A stretch of 64,000 nt of DNA, taken from the NCBI GenBank assembly GCA_003674045.1, contig PENC01000031.1:1-64000 (forward strand), in the 5' to 3' direction. A model generated the notes under the pieces. That model had not been told where the DNA came from and searched no databases. It worked only from the letters and a program-made list of their open reading frames with translations. Shown here piece by piece: positions 43,001-51,399 of this stretch. This stretch comes from Streptomyces griseocarneus (GTDB lineage Bacteria; Actinomycetota; Actinomycetes; Streptomycetales; Streptomycetaceae). Numbering within the stretch: the first letter of the stretch is position 1; each line of letters starts with the position of its first letter. The translations under genes were made by a program, and so were the position numbers.

Positions 43001-46000
43001 CAGGGCGAGCGTCGTCACGGCGCGCCACAGCTGGTTCAGGTCGAGCCCGGGAGGGCCGCCGTGGCCGCCTCGGCCGCGCCGCTCCTCGAACTCCAGCCAG
43101 GCGGTGAAGACCTCCTCGTAGAGCCGGGCGGGACTCAGCGCGCGCCCGGCACCGGTCACGGTGCGCAGCCGCTCGTGGTCCAGGCCCGCGACGAAGCTGA
43201 GCAGCCGCGGATTGCGGCACAGCGTGAGCAGGTCGGGAACGGCCTCGAGGAGCCGCAGGCGCCGGTCGGCGGCCACGTCGTCGCCGTAACGGCCGGCCAG
43301 GTAGGCGCGGATCTGCTCCGGGGTGAACTCCTGGAGCGCCAGCAGCCGGCGCTGCGGCAGCAGGCCGACGCGCTCGCCGAGCGCGGTCAGCACCTGCGCC
43401 TGTGACCTGAAGTGCTGGGTACGGCTGGTGACGACGACCTTGGCGTTGTCGACGGCGGCGTCGAGGAGCACTTGGAGGTGATCGGCGGCCCGGTCGTAGC
43501 TGACGTGGCGGACCAGCTCGTCGAATCCGTCGAAGAGCAGGACGATCCGGCCCTGCCCGAGCATGTAGCGGAAGGCGCGGAGGTCGATGGTGTCCACGCC
43601 ATGGGTGGCCAGATGGGCGGCGACGAGACCGTCGAGCGAGTGGGCCTTGTCCAGGATGTTCAGCTCGATGAGCAGCGGGGTGAGGTGCGGCAGTTCCACC
43701 GGCAGGCGGCGGGCGAGTTCCCGCAGGGCGAAGGTCTTGCCGTGGCCGAACTCGCCGAGCAGCAGCACGAAGCGCCCGTGCTCGGCCGCCAGGAGCTGCA
43801 GGAGGTCGTCCACGATCGCGTCGCGCTCCACCGCCCCGGGCCGTTCGATCTCCCGGTAGCGCTGGGGGAGGTAGAGGCCCGGCGGGTACTGCGGGTCCGT
43901 GCCGATCCGCTCGGTCTGTGCCGCCACATAGTCGCGCAGGTCCAGCAGGCCCTGGAACTCGGTGAAGCTGCGCACGAGGACGCCACGGCGCCGGGCCAGC
44001 TGGCGGACCTCGGAGGGGAGGGGTGGGCCCGCGTGGACGAGGACGGCTTCGGTGTCGGTGCCGGCCGCGCGGAGCGTGTCGACGAGCTGTCGCGCTTCCT
44101 CGGGCGCGAGGCCGTCGGCGCACACGGCGATGCGCTGCTGCCGGACGAAGCCGGCCTCGGTCCAGGTGGCCAGCAGTCCGGGCATGTCGCCGGGGATGCG
44201 GCGCAGGTGAACTCCCTCGTAGCGGACGCGGCAGACCTCGGAGACCCGTGCGAGGAGGGCGTCCACGGGGCTCTGCACGGCACGGTTCTCGGGCTCCGCG
44301 CCCTCGTCCTCGGCGGCCCCCGGCACCGCGGGGCCGAGGGCCGCCGACGGCTCGGGATCCCCGGCGGTGGACTCGGGCGACGGGCGCGGCGGCCCGAAGA
44401 CGTACCCCGCGCCGCGCCACGGCGTCTCCCACTGCCAGGGCGGCCGGCCGGGCCAGCGGGTGAGCCCCTCGCCGGTGATGCGCAGCAGCTGGTACCCGGC
44501 CGGAGCGGAGGCGCCGAGGACCGGCAGCTCGCCCGCCGCCAGCGACAGCGCGGCGGCGGTGGGGGAGTCCGGCACGCCCCGCGGGGTGCCGTGGGGACCG
44601 TGCAGCAGCACATGGAGGCGGGGGGCGACGAGGCGGGCGAGGGTGTCCGTGTCACGCAGCGCGGCGGCGCCGTGGCGGTGCCCCCGCTCGCCGGCCCGGC
44701 TGTGCTCGTACCCTCCGGGGAACGCGCCGGTGCCCCGGCCGCCGTCGATCGGCCGGGCGGTGTCCGGCGGATGGCGCAGGGCCCCCAGACGCAGCCAGCC
44801 GTCCTGCTCGTAGCGGCGCAGGGCCTGTGCGAACCAGGCCGCCTGTTCCGGCCCGAGCCAGGCGTACTGGTCGTCCGGCCGGTGGCTGTGGGCCATCGAG
44901 GAGTTGAGGCCGGCGACCACGGTGCGCAGGGCGGGCACCGGGAACAGGCTCCAGGGCTGGTCGGCGTCGAAGACGACGTCGAGGCCCTGGTAGAGCTCCT
45001 GGAACAGCCGGGCGTAGTGGCGCCACTTGGGCCAGTAGGGTGCCCTGGGCCGCAGTTCGTCGGCCTCGCAGGAGCTGAAGTAGGCGCGGCAGGCGGCCAG
45101 GTTGACATCCTGGTCACCGGGCACCACCACGAGCCGGTCGGCCGCCAGTCCGAGGCGGGCCCGCAGCCCGGTGAGGAAGGTCAGCGCCTGGTCGCACTCG
45201 CGCGGGCCACCGGACGCGGTCAGGTCCCCGGTGACGACGAGCAGGTCGGGCGCGGGCGCCCCCGCGTCGGTGAGCTCGACGAGGCTGCCCCAGATCGCGG
45301 CCTGGAGGTCGGCGGGGTCGGCTCCCCGGCCGAATCCGGGCCCGGCGAGGTGCAGGACGGAGACGGCCTGCCGGGCGTGGACGCCCTCGGACGCCAGGGG
45401 GTAGACGGGCTGTGCGGCGGGACGGCGCCGCCCGGTCCATCCCGGACCGCCCGGCTGCGGGCCGGACGGGGGGAGCGGGGCCGGGGCCGGGGCCGGGGCC
45501 GGGGCGATCGGTACGGCCGGGCCGCCGGGGAACCCGGGGTGCCGTCCGGGGCGGGCCCGTCCGGCGAGCGCCTGGCCGACGCGCGTCAGCAGCAGGTCGC
45601 GGGCGGCCGTGCCCTCCTGGACCCCGACCAGGTCGACATAGGTGATCGTGGCCAGCAGCCCCTCGACGGGGATGTCCTCGACCCGGACGGTGATCAGCCT
45701 GCGGTCCGGGGCGTCGGGGTCGGCGCGCAGGGCCGCCTGCCATTCCATGCGCCCGTAGCGGGAGTTCTCGTAGTGGTGGGACAGAACGGCGATCACGGCG
45801 ACGGACTGGCTCACGCCGCGGTCCATGAAATCGACGAAATTGGTTCCGGGCACGAAGTCCCAGGCCTGGACGACGGTGCGGTAGCCGGCCTCCTCGAGGG
45901 TCCAGGCGATCCACGTCGCCCAGCGCTCGTCGGCCGGCGAATAACTGATGAAGAAGTCCAACAACCCCTGCTGCACCGCGTTTTCGCGCCGTCGGGTCAT
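40046..46000 (-). CDS. TIR / degenerate phosphoesterase / NACHT / pentapeptide / WD40 protein
   Basis: 1,984 residues. TIR domain about 8-150 (LLDFFISYSPADERWATWIA; candidate catalytic Glu in YGRMEWQAAL). Calcineurin-like domain about 215-475, with metal motifs changed: VLHLAGPGFG for SDLH, VPGDQDVN for GNHD, LLHGPHG for GHxH. A linker domain about 570-690 precedes a NACHT ATPase (Walker A GEFGHGKTFAL near 752, Walker B IVLLFDGFDEL near 825). Pentapeptide repeats occupy about 1155-1225, then about 15 WD40 repeats (1290-1920), and a C-terminal module GGWATLTPSGGYKYDGD. The plan is that of STAND switch proteins: propeller sensor, NACHT oligomerisation, TIR effector. An alternative start is ATG 46024. 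It is divergent from the permease gene, about 70 nt apart. Confidence 0.9.
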   Translation of the reverse strand: MTRRRENAVQQGLLDFFISYSPADERWATWIAWTLEEAGYRTVVQAWDFVPGTNFVDFMDRGVSQSVAVIAVLSHHYENSRYGRMEWQAALRADPDAPDRRLITVRVEDIPVEGLLATITYVDLVGVQEGTAARDLLLTRVGQALAGRARPGRHPGFPGGPAVPIAPAPAPAPAPLPPSGPQPGGPGWTGRRRPAAQPVYPLASEGVHARQAVSVLHLAGPGFGRGADPADLQAAIWGSLVELTDAGAPAPDLLVVTGDLTASGGPRECDQALTFLTGLRARLGLAADRLVVVPGDQDVNLAACRAYFSSCEADELRPRAPYWPKWRHYARLFQELYQGLDVVFDADQPWSLFPVPALRTVVAGLNSSMAHSHRPDDQYAWLGPEQAAWFAQALRRYEQDGWLRLGALRHPPDTARPIDGGRGTGAFPGGYEHSRAGERGHRHGAAALRDTDTLARLVAPRLHVLLHGPHGTPRGVPDSPTAAALSLAAGELPVLGASAPAGYQLLRITGEGLTRWPGRPPWQWETPWRGAGYVFGPPRPSPESTAGDPEPSAALGPAVPGAAEDEGAEPENRAVQSPVDALLARVSEVCRVRYEGVHLRRIPGDMPGLLATWTEAGFVRQQRIAVCADGLAPEEARQLVDTLRAAGTDTEAVLVHAGPPLPSEVRQLARRRGVLVRSFTEFQGLLDLRDYVAAQTERIGTDPQYPPGLYLPQRYREIERPGAVERDAIVDDLLQLLAAEHGRFVLLLGEFGHGKTFALRELARRLPVELPHLTPLLIELNILDKAHSLDGLVAAHLATHGVDTIDLRAFRYMLGQGRIVLLFDGFDELVRHVSYDRAADHLQVLLDAAVDNAKVVVTSRTQHFRSQAQVLTALGERVGLLPQRRLLALQEFTPEQIRAYLAGRYGDDVAADRRLRLLEAVPDLLTLCRNPRLLSFVAGLDHERLRTVTGAGRALSPARLYEEVFTAWLEFEERRGRGGHGGPPGLDLNQLWRAVTTLALRLWESGESGLRLDELTDVATTLTELADSRLSVPQAAHAVGSGSLLVRTDEGLFRFIHGSVVEWLVAREVAAGLSGADEGALGLLTRRPLSQLAVEFLCDIADHRTCREWAERTLADWPDGGGEAQGTTRANAIKVLSRLRVPAHADLRGALLAGEDLSYRDFSGVDLTGADLTGASLVGAGLSRAVLRGARLAGARLADADLTGADLRDADLRGARLIRATLTGARVTGSHWYQAALINTVAGQDVLDSPELGFASIAPGLPADPGLRPSAVGVPYGYGMRTGRLPEPVAFSPGGELLALGSDDGGVLVCDAATGTALRTLQGHTGRVYAVKFRGHVLATGGADGVVRLWDPVAGTCRHELDVHRDGVWPVSLDRSGTRLATGDAEGTVTVWDTATGAVAHRLPGHRAPVYTAVFSPDGALLVTGDADAAVRLWDTATGHLLGEFTGHHGAVYRAAFSPDATLLATGDRGKSNGPGTVRVWDVADRRLLHRFTGHTGRVYTLAFHPGGRLLASGDTDGQVRLWDPVAGTAAADPVKARGGAVYQVVFDPAGALLAAGDSDGEVRLWQVAHDAGSWSATPLRRQPDDHQGSVWACLFRPGGGASDGGPLLVSVGNEGVVRLWDASTGQGRRILRGHGRKVTGLAFSAAGDQLAACGNDGVVRLWEASTGCRVRELSGRGDRLVSAVFHPRGSVVATASSDGDVYLWDAATGEYERELDAETDHVWAEAFSGDGELLATANDDDTVRLWYRSTGTQVATLSQHRGRVRSIAFRKDGPSLATGCDDRYVRLWNFAADRLVAELGGHTDRVYAVVYGPDDAWLASASWDGQAIIWQDGTAVHRLRGHSGRLWTAAAHPTRPLLATGGDDRIVRLWDARTGADAGRLTGHTGRVLALAFSPDGSLLASGGADGTVRLWAVPADGTPSARATLIGVQGGWATLTPSGGYKYDGDMTGEFWHVVGMSRFEPGELDDHLPGVQRLPLDTPLP

Positions 46001-46069
46001 GGATCCATGGTACGGAACCGTCATGTCGTCGGTCACCGCGTCGTGCGATGCCTGTGCGATGCTCTGGCC

Positions 46070-47278
46070 ATGTCTGGTGACCGGGCCCTGGGGGCCGTGA
46101 CGCGTCTGCACAGGCTGGACTGGCTGGCCGGGGGAATGCTGATATGCGGTCTGCTGTGTGTCGCCACCGGCGCACTGCCCACGGAGCACGCGCGCGACGC
46201 GATGGAGCGGATCGCGCCGTTGCTGGCCTTCCTCGGCACGGTCATCGTCCTGGCCGAACTCGCCGGACAGGCCGGGGTGTTCGACGTGGTGGCGACGGGC
46301 GTGGCCCGGGCGGGACGGGGAAGCTACGGCGCGCTCTTCGTGCTGTGCGTGGTGTTCGCCTCGCTCACCACCATGACGCTCAACCTGGACACGACGGCGG
46401 TGCTGCTGACCCCGGTCATGCTGGCGCTGGCCGCACGGGTCGGGATCGCGGCGGTGCCGCTGGCCATGACGACGGTGTGGCTGGCCAACACGGCGAGCCT
46501 GCTGCTGCCCGTGTCCAATCTGACCAATCTGCTGGCCGCCGACCGGGTGGCACTCGACCCTCTGGGGCTGGCCGCGCGGATGTGGGCTCCCCAGCTCGCG
46601 GCGCTGGCCGTGACCATGGGATGCCTGTGGCTTTTCTACTGGCGGCCCGGCAGGAGGGGAGCGCGGACCTACGTGCCGCCGGAGCCCTACCGGCCCGCCG
46701 ACCCGGTGGTGTTCTGGGTCTGCGGGTCGGCGTGCGCCGCCTTCGTGCTGTTGCTCCTGCTCGACGTCGTCCCGCTGTGGGCGGCCTCCGCCTCGGCCGC
46801 CGCGGTCGTCGTGGCGGTCCACGCGGTACGGCAGCGGTCGGCGCTGCGCGCGTCCCTGGTCCCCTGGCGGCTGCTGATCCTTGTACCGGGGCTGTTCCTG
46901 GTCGTGGAGACGCTCGACGTCCACGGACTGCACGCCGTGCTGTCCACGGCGGTGGGCTCCGACGGCGGGACGCTCGGCATGCTCCGGGCCTCGGCGGTCG
47001 GCGGAGGCATGTCCAACGCGCTCAACAACCTGCCGGTCTACCTGGCCACCGAGTCCGCCGTCCCGGTGGGCAACCACGATCAGCTGCTGGCGTTGCTGAT
47101 CGGCACCAACGCGGGTCCGGTGATCACCCCGTGGGCCTCGCTGGCCACGCTGCTGTGGTTCGAACGCTGCCAGGCGCAGCGGGTCCGGGTGCCGTTGCGG
47201 CGGTTCATGGGCGCGGGCGCGGTGCTCGCGGTGGGTGCGGTACTGGCGGCTTCCATGGCGCTGGCGGCGACGCGGTGA
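46070..47278 (+). CDS. SLC13/ArsB-type permease
   Basis: 402 residues with about 11 membrane helices. MTLNLDTTAVLLTPVMLALA and the second-half GGGMSNALNNLPVYLA with GTNAGPVITPWASLATLLW are the paired motifs of the ArsB/NhaD ion-transporter superfamily. The substrate (arsenite, dicarboxylate or Na+) cannot be told; no arsR or arsC is adjacent. It converges with the IMPase-family gene. Confidence 0.85.
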   Translation: MSGDRALGAVTRLHRLDWLAGGMLICGLLCVATGALPTEHARDAMERIAPLLAFLGTVIVLAELAGQAGVFDVVATGVARAGRGSYGALFVLCVVFASLTTMTLNLDTTAVLLTPVMLALAARVGIAAVPLAMTTVWLANTASLLLPVSNLTNLLAADRVALDPLGLAARMWAPQLAALAVTMGCLWLFYWRPGRRGARTYVPPEPYRPADPVVFWVCGSACAAFVLLLLLDVVPLWAASASAAAVVVAVHAVRQRSALRASLVPWRLLILVPGLFLVVETLDVHGLHAVLSTAVGSDGGTLGMLRASAVGGGMSNALNNLPVYLATESAVPVGNHDQLLALLIGTNAGPVITPWASLATLLWFERCQAQRVRVPLRRFMGAGAVLAVGAVLAASMALAATR

Positions 47279-47314
47279 AACGCCCGCCCCTCTGTGAGGG
47301 CTCGGTGAGGCTGC

Positions 47315-48181
47315 TCAGCCGCCGTTGACCATGTCGAGCAGACGCGGCATGTCCTCCGGCCACCCGGCGACGAAGCTGCGCTCGGTGTCCGGACCGGTGA
47401 CTCCGCCGCGGAACGGCCCCCCGTCCAGGGCGCGGATCTCCACCCCTGCCTCCAGGGCCAGCAGGGCACCGGCTGGCAGATCGATGGCCTCCGCCCGGTA
47501 GCCGACGAACCCGTCGATGTCGCCACGGGCCAGCATGGACCAGGTCAGCAGCGGGGCCCACAACTGGAGCAGCCGCCGGGAGCCGCGTTCGAGGCCCGTC
47601 CTGAGGGAACGGGCCCGGAGGTCGTCGCGGGTCACCCCGTACCCCTGGGTCCAGCCCAGCAGAGGCCCGGCCGGTGAGGGCGCGCGTGCCGCGGTCCGCA
47701 GCGGCCCGTGCGGCCCCCGGGCCCCGCAGCCCTGAAGCGCGGACCAGGTCCTGCCGGTGACCGGCTCGTGCACGACGCCGACGACGGGCGCGTCACCCTC
47801 GCACAGGGCGATACCGACCACGCAGGAGGCCAGCCCGATGGCCACGTTGTTGCTGCCGTCCAGCGGATCCACCAGCCACGTACGGCCGTTGGCCACGTCA
47901 CCGGCCAGTTCTCCCGACTCCTCGGCGACGATCCGGTCGTGCGGGAAACGCTCCCGCAGCCGCCGCACGATGGCGTCCTCGGCCAGTGTGTCCAGATCGG
48001 TGACGACGTCCCCGCGACACCCCTTGGCCTTGACCTCGCACGGCTGGGAGTTCTCGCCGCGGAGGTACGGCCGCAGCAGCGCGCCCGCCTCGCACGCGGT
48101 GCTCACCGCCAGCCGGTGCTCGTCGGCGAACCGGGAGGAGGACAGTGACGGGCCCTGGGGGTCATCGGCGGTGAGGAGCAT
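47315..48181 (-). CDS. Inositol-monophosphatase-family phosphatase
   Basis: 288 residues. Li+-sensitive phosphatase motifs are present: VVTDLDTLAEDAIV, IVAEESGE, WLVDPLDGSNNVAIG and YRAEAIDLPAGALLALEAG. Substrates in the family include inositol phosphate, fructose bisphosphate and PAP. AGGAG lies five bases before the ATG. It overlaps the upstream cupin-like gene by 20 nt and is the last gene of a three-gene operon. Confidence 0.88.
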   Translation of the reverse strand: MLLTADDPQGPSLSSSRFADEHRLAVSTACEAGALLRPYLRGENSQPCEVKAKGCRGDVVTDLDTLAEDAIVRRLRERFPHDRIVAEESGELAGDVANGRTWLVDPLDGSNNVAIGLASCVVGIALCEGDAPVVGVVHEPVTGRTWSALQGCGARGPHGPLRTAARAPSPAGPLLGWTQGYGVTRDDLRARSLRTGLERGSRRLLQLWAPLLTWSMLARGDIDGFVGYRAEAIDLPAGALLALEAGVEIRALDGGPFRGGVTGPDTERSFVAGWPEDMPRLLDMVNGG

Positions 48182-48842
48182 GGATTCTCCTGAGGACGGA
48201 GCCCGCGGTGCGGGCGGACTGCTCGGCGTCGCACTGCTGTCGTACCACCCGGTGCCCCGCGCCATCCAGCGGTCCGAGGGAAAGGTCGCGGCCGCCCGGC
48301 CGGGAGCAGCCCAGCAGGATGGTCGCGGCGCTTCCGCCGGACAGCATCGTGGTGTGGAACTCCCCGGCAGGCAGGGTGTATATCTCTCCGGCGGCACTGG
48401 CCTGCGGGGAGCCCGTCTCGTAGCCGACCAGGCGGGGTGTCGGCCGGAGCTCGTCGACTCCCGCGGGATCGCTGACGATCTCGAAGACACGGTGCGTGGG
48501 CCGCTCCTGATCCTCCATGACCTTCACCCGGACGTTGACCACCTGCCCGTACAGCACGCAACTGGTCAGGTCCCAGCTGTGCGCGTGCACGGGTGACGTG
48601 GTCAGCGCGGCCGCCGCCTCGCGTGCCCCGTCCCGGAAGACGTGGACGCAGACGCCGCAGTCGCCGTCGCGCTCCACGGGGAAACAGAGAAACCCCAGGG
48701 GATGCCGGACGGCGCACACCTCCCGCCGCCCGGTGGCGATGTCCTCGAGCGCGGCACAGGCGGCCCGCACCAGAGGAGCCGTTCCGCACCGGTCGTCCAC
48801 TGCCTGCTCGAACGGCCGGTGGTCCACTGATCGGTAGTCCAC
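48162..48842 (-). CDS. Cupin-fold protein (cysteine-dioxygenase-like region)
   Basis: 226 residues from a GTG with GGAGG four bases upstream. The central part has the cupin spacing: SPVHAHSWDLTSCVLYGQVV supplies an HxH, and GEIYTLPAGEFHTTMLSGG the later His. This looks like a metal-binding beta-barrel; cysteine dioxygenase or a sugar-phosphate isomerase fold are possible. It lies between a two-TM protein (20 nt) and the phosphatase (20-nt overlap), so the three genes are probably one operon. Reaction unknown. Confidence 0.65.
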   Translation of the reverse strand: MDYRSVDHRPFEQAVDDRCGTAPLVRAACAALEDIATGRREVCAVRHPLGFLCFPVERDGDCGVCVHVFRDGAREAAAALTTSPVHAHSWDLTSCVLYGQVVNVRVKVMEDQERPTHRVFEIVSDPAGVDELRPTPRLVGYETGSPQASAAGEIYTLPAGEFHTTMLSGGSAATILLGCSRPGGRDLSLGPLDGAGHRVVRQQCDAEQSARTAGSVLRRIHAPHRR

Positions 48843-48862
48843 GGCGCCTCCAGCTGCGCGGG

Positions 48863-49825
48863 TCACCTCCTGTACGGGTTCTCCGCATGCAGCGCCTTGT
48901 CGATGATCTCGCCCACGTCCTGGTCGGAAAAGGCCGTGGGCAGTGGCAGTCCGATGCTCTCGAAGAGCCGGTGGGCCTCGTCGACGGTCGGTTCCTCGCT
49001 CAGCGGCTCGGCGTGGCGCAGGTCGACGGTGGCCGCCTGCTCCCTGCTCTGATGGAGCTCGGTGACGTAGTAGTCGTAGAGCGGCCGGTCGCGTTCCACC
49101 AGCAGATTGGCCCGTCTCGGGTCGTCCTGGGTGATGATGAGGCATGAGTCGGACAGATCGAACCGCAGCGTGGGCACGCCCGAGGACAGGTAGACGTCGG
49201 CCTCCAGGGTGTCCAGCCGTTGCCGGTGCCAGCAGACGGCGAGAACCGTGGCGAAGGACTCCTTCCGGGCCCGGTCCGTGCTCCAGGGATCGGACGGCAT
49301 GAAGTCCAGCCGGTGGGCGAAAGTCTGCCGGAAACGCGCGTATGCCGCGCATGCCCGCTCGTCGGCCGGGTTCACGATGTCGATCTTCATGGAGAGGGGG
49401 CGGCGGTGGATCCGCGCCTGCTGCACACAGACCGGCAGGGTCACTGCCCGGAGGTACGTCCCGGTCCCGCCCTTGAAAACCCAGCGCTCGGTGGTCTGAC
49501 GGGCCCGGTCCAGCGCCCGTTCGAGGTCGCCGCCCGACAGCGACCGCACCATGACCAGATCCTCGATGGCCCGCTGTGCCCCGGTCGTCGCCTCGCGGAT
49601 GTCGGCCATCCGGTGCCGCCGCTCGGAGAGATTCCCGTACACCAGCGCGCCGAGGACCAACAGGGTCGCCCCGGAACCGATGCCCGGTTCGAGGTGGTGG
49701 TCGAAGATCTCCATCAACCCGATGACCAGGGCCGCGCTCATCGCGATGACCGCGTCCAGGTTCTTGATGGTCCAGGCGACGGCGTTCTCCACCCGCCGAC
49801 CGGCCCCACCGGCTCCGACTGCCAT
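48863..49825 (-). CDS. Two-TM protein with conserved cytosolic domain, operon leader
   Basis: 320 residues. Two membrane helices (NLDAVIAMSAALVIGLMEIF and IGSGATLLVLGALVYGNL) are followed by a soluble domain with TERWVFKGGTGTYLRAVTLP, MKIDIVNPADERACAAYARF and LYDYYVTELHQSRE. I have seen this GGTG-YLR...TLP pattern in actinobacterial hypothetical proteins but cannot name the fold. GGAAAGG precedes the ATG. First gene of the operon with the cupin-like and IMPase-family genes. Confidence 0.7.
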   Translation of the reverse strand: MAVGAGGAGRRVENAVAWTIKNLDAVIAMSAALVIGLMEIFDHHLEPGIGSGATLLVLGALVYGNLSERRHRMADIREATTGAQRAIEDLVMVRSLSGGDLERALDRARQTTERWVFKGGTGTYLRAVTLPVCVQQARIHRRPLSMKIDIVNPADERACAAYARFRQTFAHRLDFMPSDPWSTDRARKESFATVLAVCWHRQRLDTLEADVYLSSGVPTLRFDLSDSCLIITQDDPRRANLLVERDRPLYDYYVTELHQSREQAATVDLRHAEPLSEEPTVDEAHRLFESIGLPLPTAFSDQDVGEIIDKALHAENPYRR

Positions 49826-49918
49826 GCCCAACAACCTTTCCCCCGCCAGGACTTCATCGTAGGAGGGGCCGTGGGCAGGGAGGTAGGGAGCGCCGCGCCG
49901 GTGAGCTGTATCGAGCCT

Positions 49919-49946
49919 GGCCCGCGGGCCGCGGCGCCCGCGGGCC
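49919..49946 (-). terminator. Terminator of the serine hydrolase gene
   Basis: GGCCCGCGGGC and GCCCGCGGGCC make an 11-bp stem with a 6-nt loop, two bases past the stop. Confidence 0.7.
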
Positions 49947-49947
49947 G

Positions 49948-51276
49948 TCACCGTGCCCGGAGCGGTTCCCCGCGTGAGCCGGTATGAGCGGTAGCCGGTG
50001 CGGGTTTGTCGAACATGGCGCAGATCGCGGCGGTCTGCAGCGCCTTGGCGGCTCCGGAGACCGGCGGAAAGGCGTCCGGGTGCTCGGCGAAGGCCTCGGT
50101 CGAGACGAGGACGGTCGCCGTGCGGCTGCCGGTGGAATCGGTGACGTTGACGCTGAGGTAGCCGGGGATGCCGCCGTCGTGGGACCACACCGTGCCGCAC
50201 GGAGTCGCCGCGGTCTCGATACCCAGCCCGTAGCCGGGCCCGTCCGGCTGATCCGGGGAGACCGGTACGGTGGTGCGCATCTGTGCCAGCTGGGCGGCGG
50301 GCAGCAGATTGCCGGACATCAACGCGTTGTAGAACCGGCCCCACTCGTGCGCGGTGGACACCACCGCACCGGCCGCCCCGCCCCACGAGGGATTGTTGCC
50401 GGAGACGTCCACGTGACCGTGGCGGTGCACCCCCGCGTAGTCCCTGAACCCGGCCGGCACACCCGGCGGCATATGGGCCGCATCGGGTTCGTAGCCACGG
50501 GCGTGCGGGCCCTGCCAGGCGGAGTCCGTGGCGTAGTAGGTGTGCTCGAGGTGGAGCGGCCGGGCGATCCGGTCACGGACCAGAGCGGCCAGAGTCCTGC
50601 CGGTGACCCTCTCCAGGACGGCGCCGATCGCGACGTAGTCGGTGTTGCTGTAGGACCACGCGGTACCCGGCGCGAAGAGCGGATCGTGCTTCACACCGAG
50701 GGCGAGCAGCTGCGCCGACGTCCACGGCCTCCGGTCCTTGCCCAGGGCCGACGGCAGGACCGCGGGGTCCTCGGTGTAGTCGAACAGGCCGCTGGTGTGG
50801 TTCAGCAGCATGCGCAGCGTGATCGCGTGGCCGTTGGGCACCTGGCCCGGCAGCCACTTCTCCACCGGGTCGGTCAGGGCGAGCTCGCCCTGACCGACCA
50901 GCTGCAGCACGAGGACGGCCACCATGGTCTTGGTGTTGGACCCCATCCGGAACTCGTCCCCGGCCCGCAGCCGGTGGTCCGGCCTGGCCCAGGGGGCCTG
51001 CTCGGTGACCTCGACCGGCCGGCCCCGGCCGTCGTCCACCCGTACGATCACGCCAGGTGCCCCGGCGGCCACCAGCTCCCGCGCGAGCCGGCGCAGTGCC
51101 GCGGCGTCACTCCGGGCGGGCGAGGCGGCCGCGTGTCCCGGCTGGAGGAGTGTGACGACCAGGCCGGCTGCGGCCAGGCAACATGCCACCACCATGAGGC
51201 GGCTGCGGCTGCGGCGGTGAGTGGATCGGGTCCGGGACTGCCCGTGCGCGTCGGCGGGCTGTGGTCCTGTTGTCAT
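49948..51276 (-). CDS. Secreted serine hydrolase, class C beta-lactamase / DD-peptidase fold
   Basis: About 442 residues with an N-terminal signal or anchor (LMVVACCLAAAGLVVTLL). The active-site motifs are present: SNTK (SxxK, within FRMGSNTKTMVAV), YSNTDY (YxN) and SHDGG (HxG). Family members are D-Ala-D-Ala carboxypeptidases or esterases; no resistance role can be inferred. A divergent LysR gene lies 120 nt away. Confidence 0.88.
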   Translation of the reverse strand: MTTGPQPADAHGQSRTRSTHRRSRSRLMVVACCLAAAGLVVTLLQPGHAAASPARSDAAALRRLARELVAAGAPGVIVRVDDGRGRPVEVTEQAPWARPDHRLRAGDEFRMGSNTKTMVAVLVLQLVGQGELALTDPVEKWLPGQVPNGHAITLRMLLNHTSGLFDYTEDPAVLPSALGKDRRPWTSAQLLALGVKHDPLFAPGTAWSYSNTDYVAIGAVLERVTGRTLAALVRDRIARPLHLEHTYYATDSAWQGPHARGYEPDAAHMPPGVPAGFRDYAGVHRHGHVDVSGNNPSWGGAAGAVVSTAHEWGRFYNALMSGNLLPAAQLAQMRTTVPVSPDQPDGPGYGLGIETAATPCGTVWSHDGGIPGYLSVNVTDSTGSRTATVLVSTEAFAEHPDAFPPVSGAAKALQTAAICAMFDKPAPATAHTGSRGEPLRAR

Positions 51277-51399
51277 GCAGGTCACCATCGCGCACCGGGG
51301 GTCGCCCGGTCACTGGAATGTGCCGTATGACCGGTAGATTTGGCCTTCGGGGCGGCCCCGGCCCGTACCGCCGGACGCGTATGACGCGAAGGGAACGAA

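Noticed and set aside
39953..43405. 1,150-codon plus-strand ORF opposite the WD40 repeats
   Set aside because: Antisense of the WD40 repeats; apparent internal repetition is just the mirror of the propeller repeats.
43412..46060. Long plus-strand ORF opposite the TIR-NACHT gene
   Set aside because: Composition is the usual Gly/Ala/Arg/Val mirror frame; domain motifs are all on the minus strand. Only the portion from 46070 is real (SLC13-type permease).
46024..47077. Upstream extension of the giant STAND gene to 47077
   Set aside because: The frame is open, but it overlaps the SLC13-type permease antisense and lacks protein character before the TIR domain; a start near 46000 fits better.
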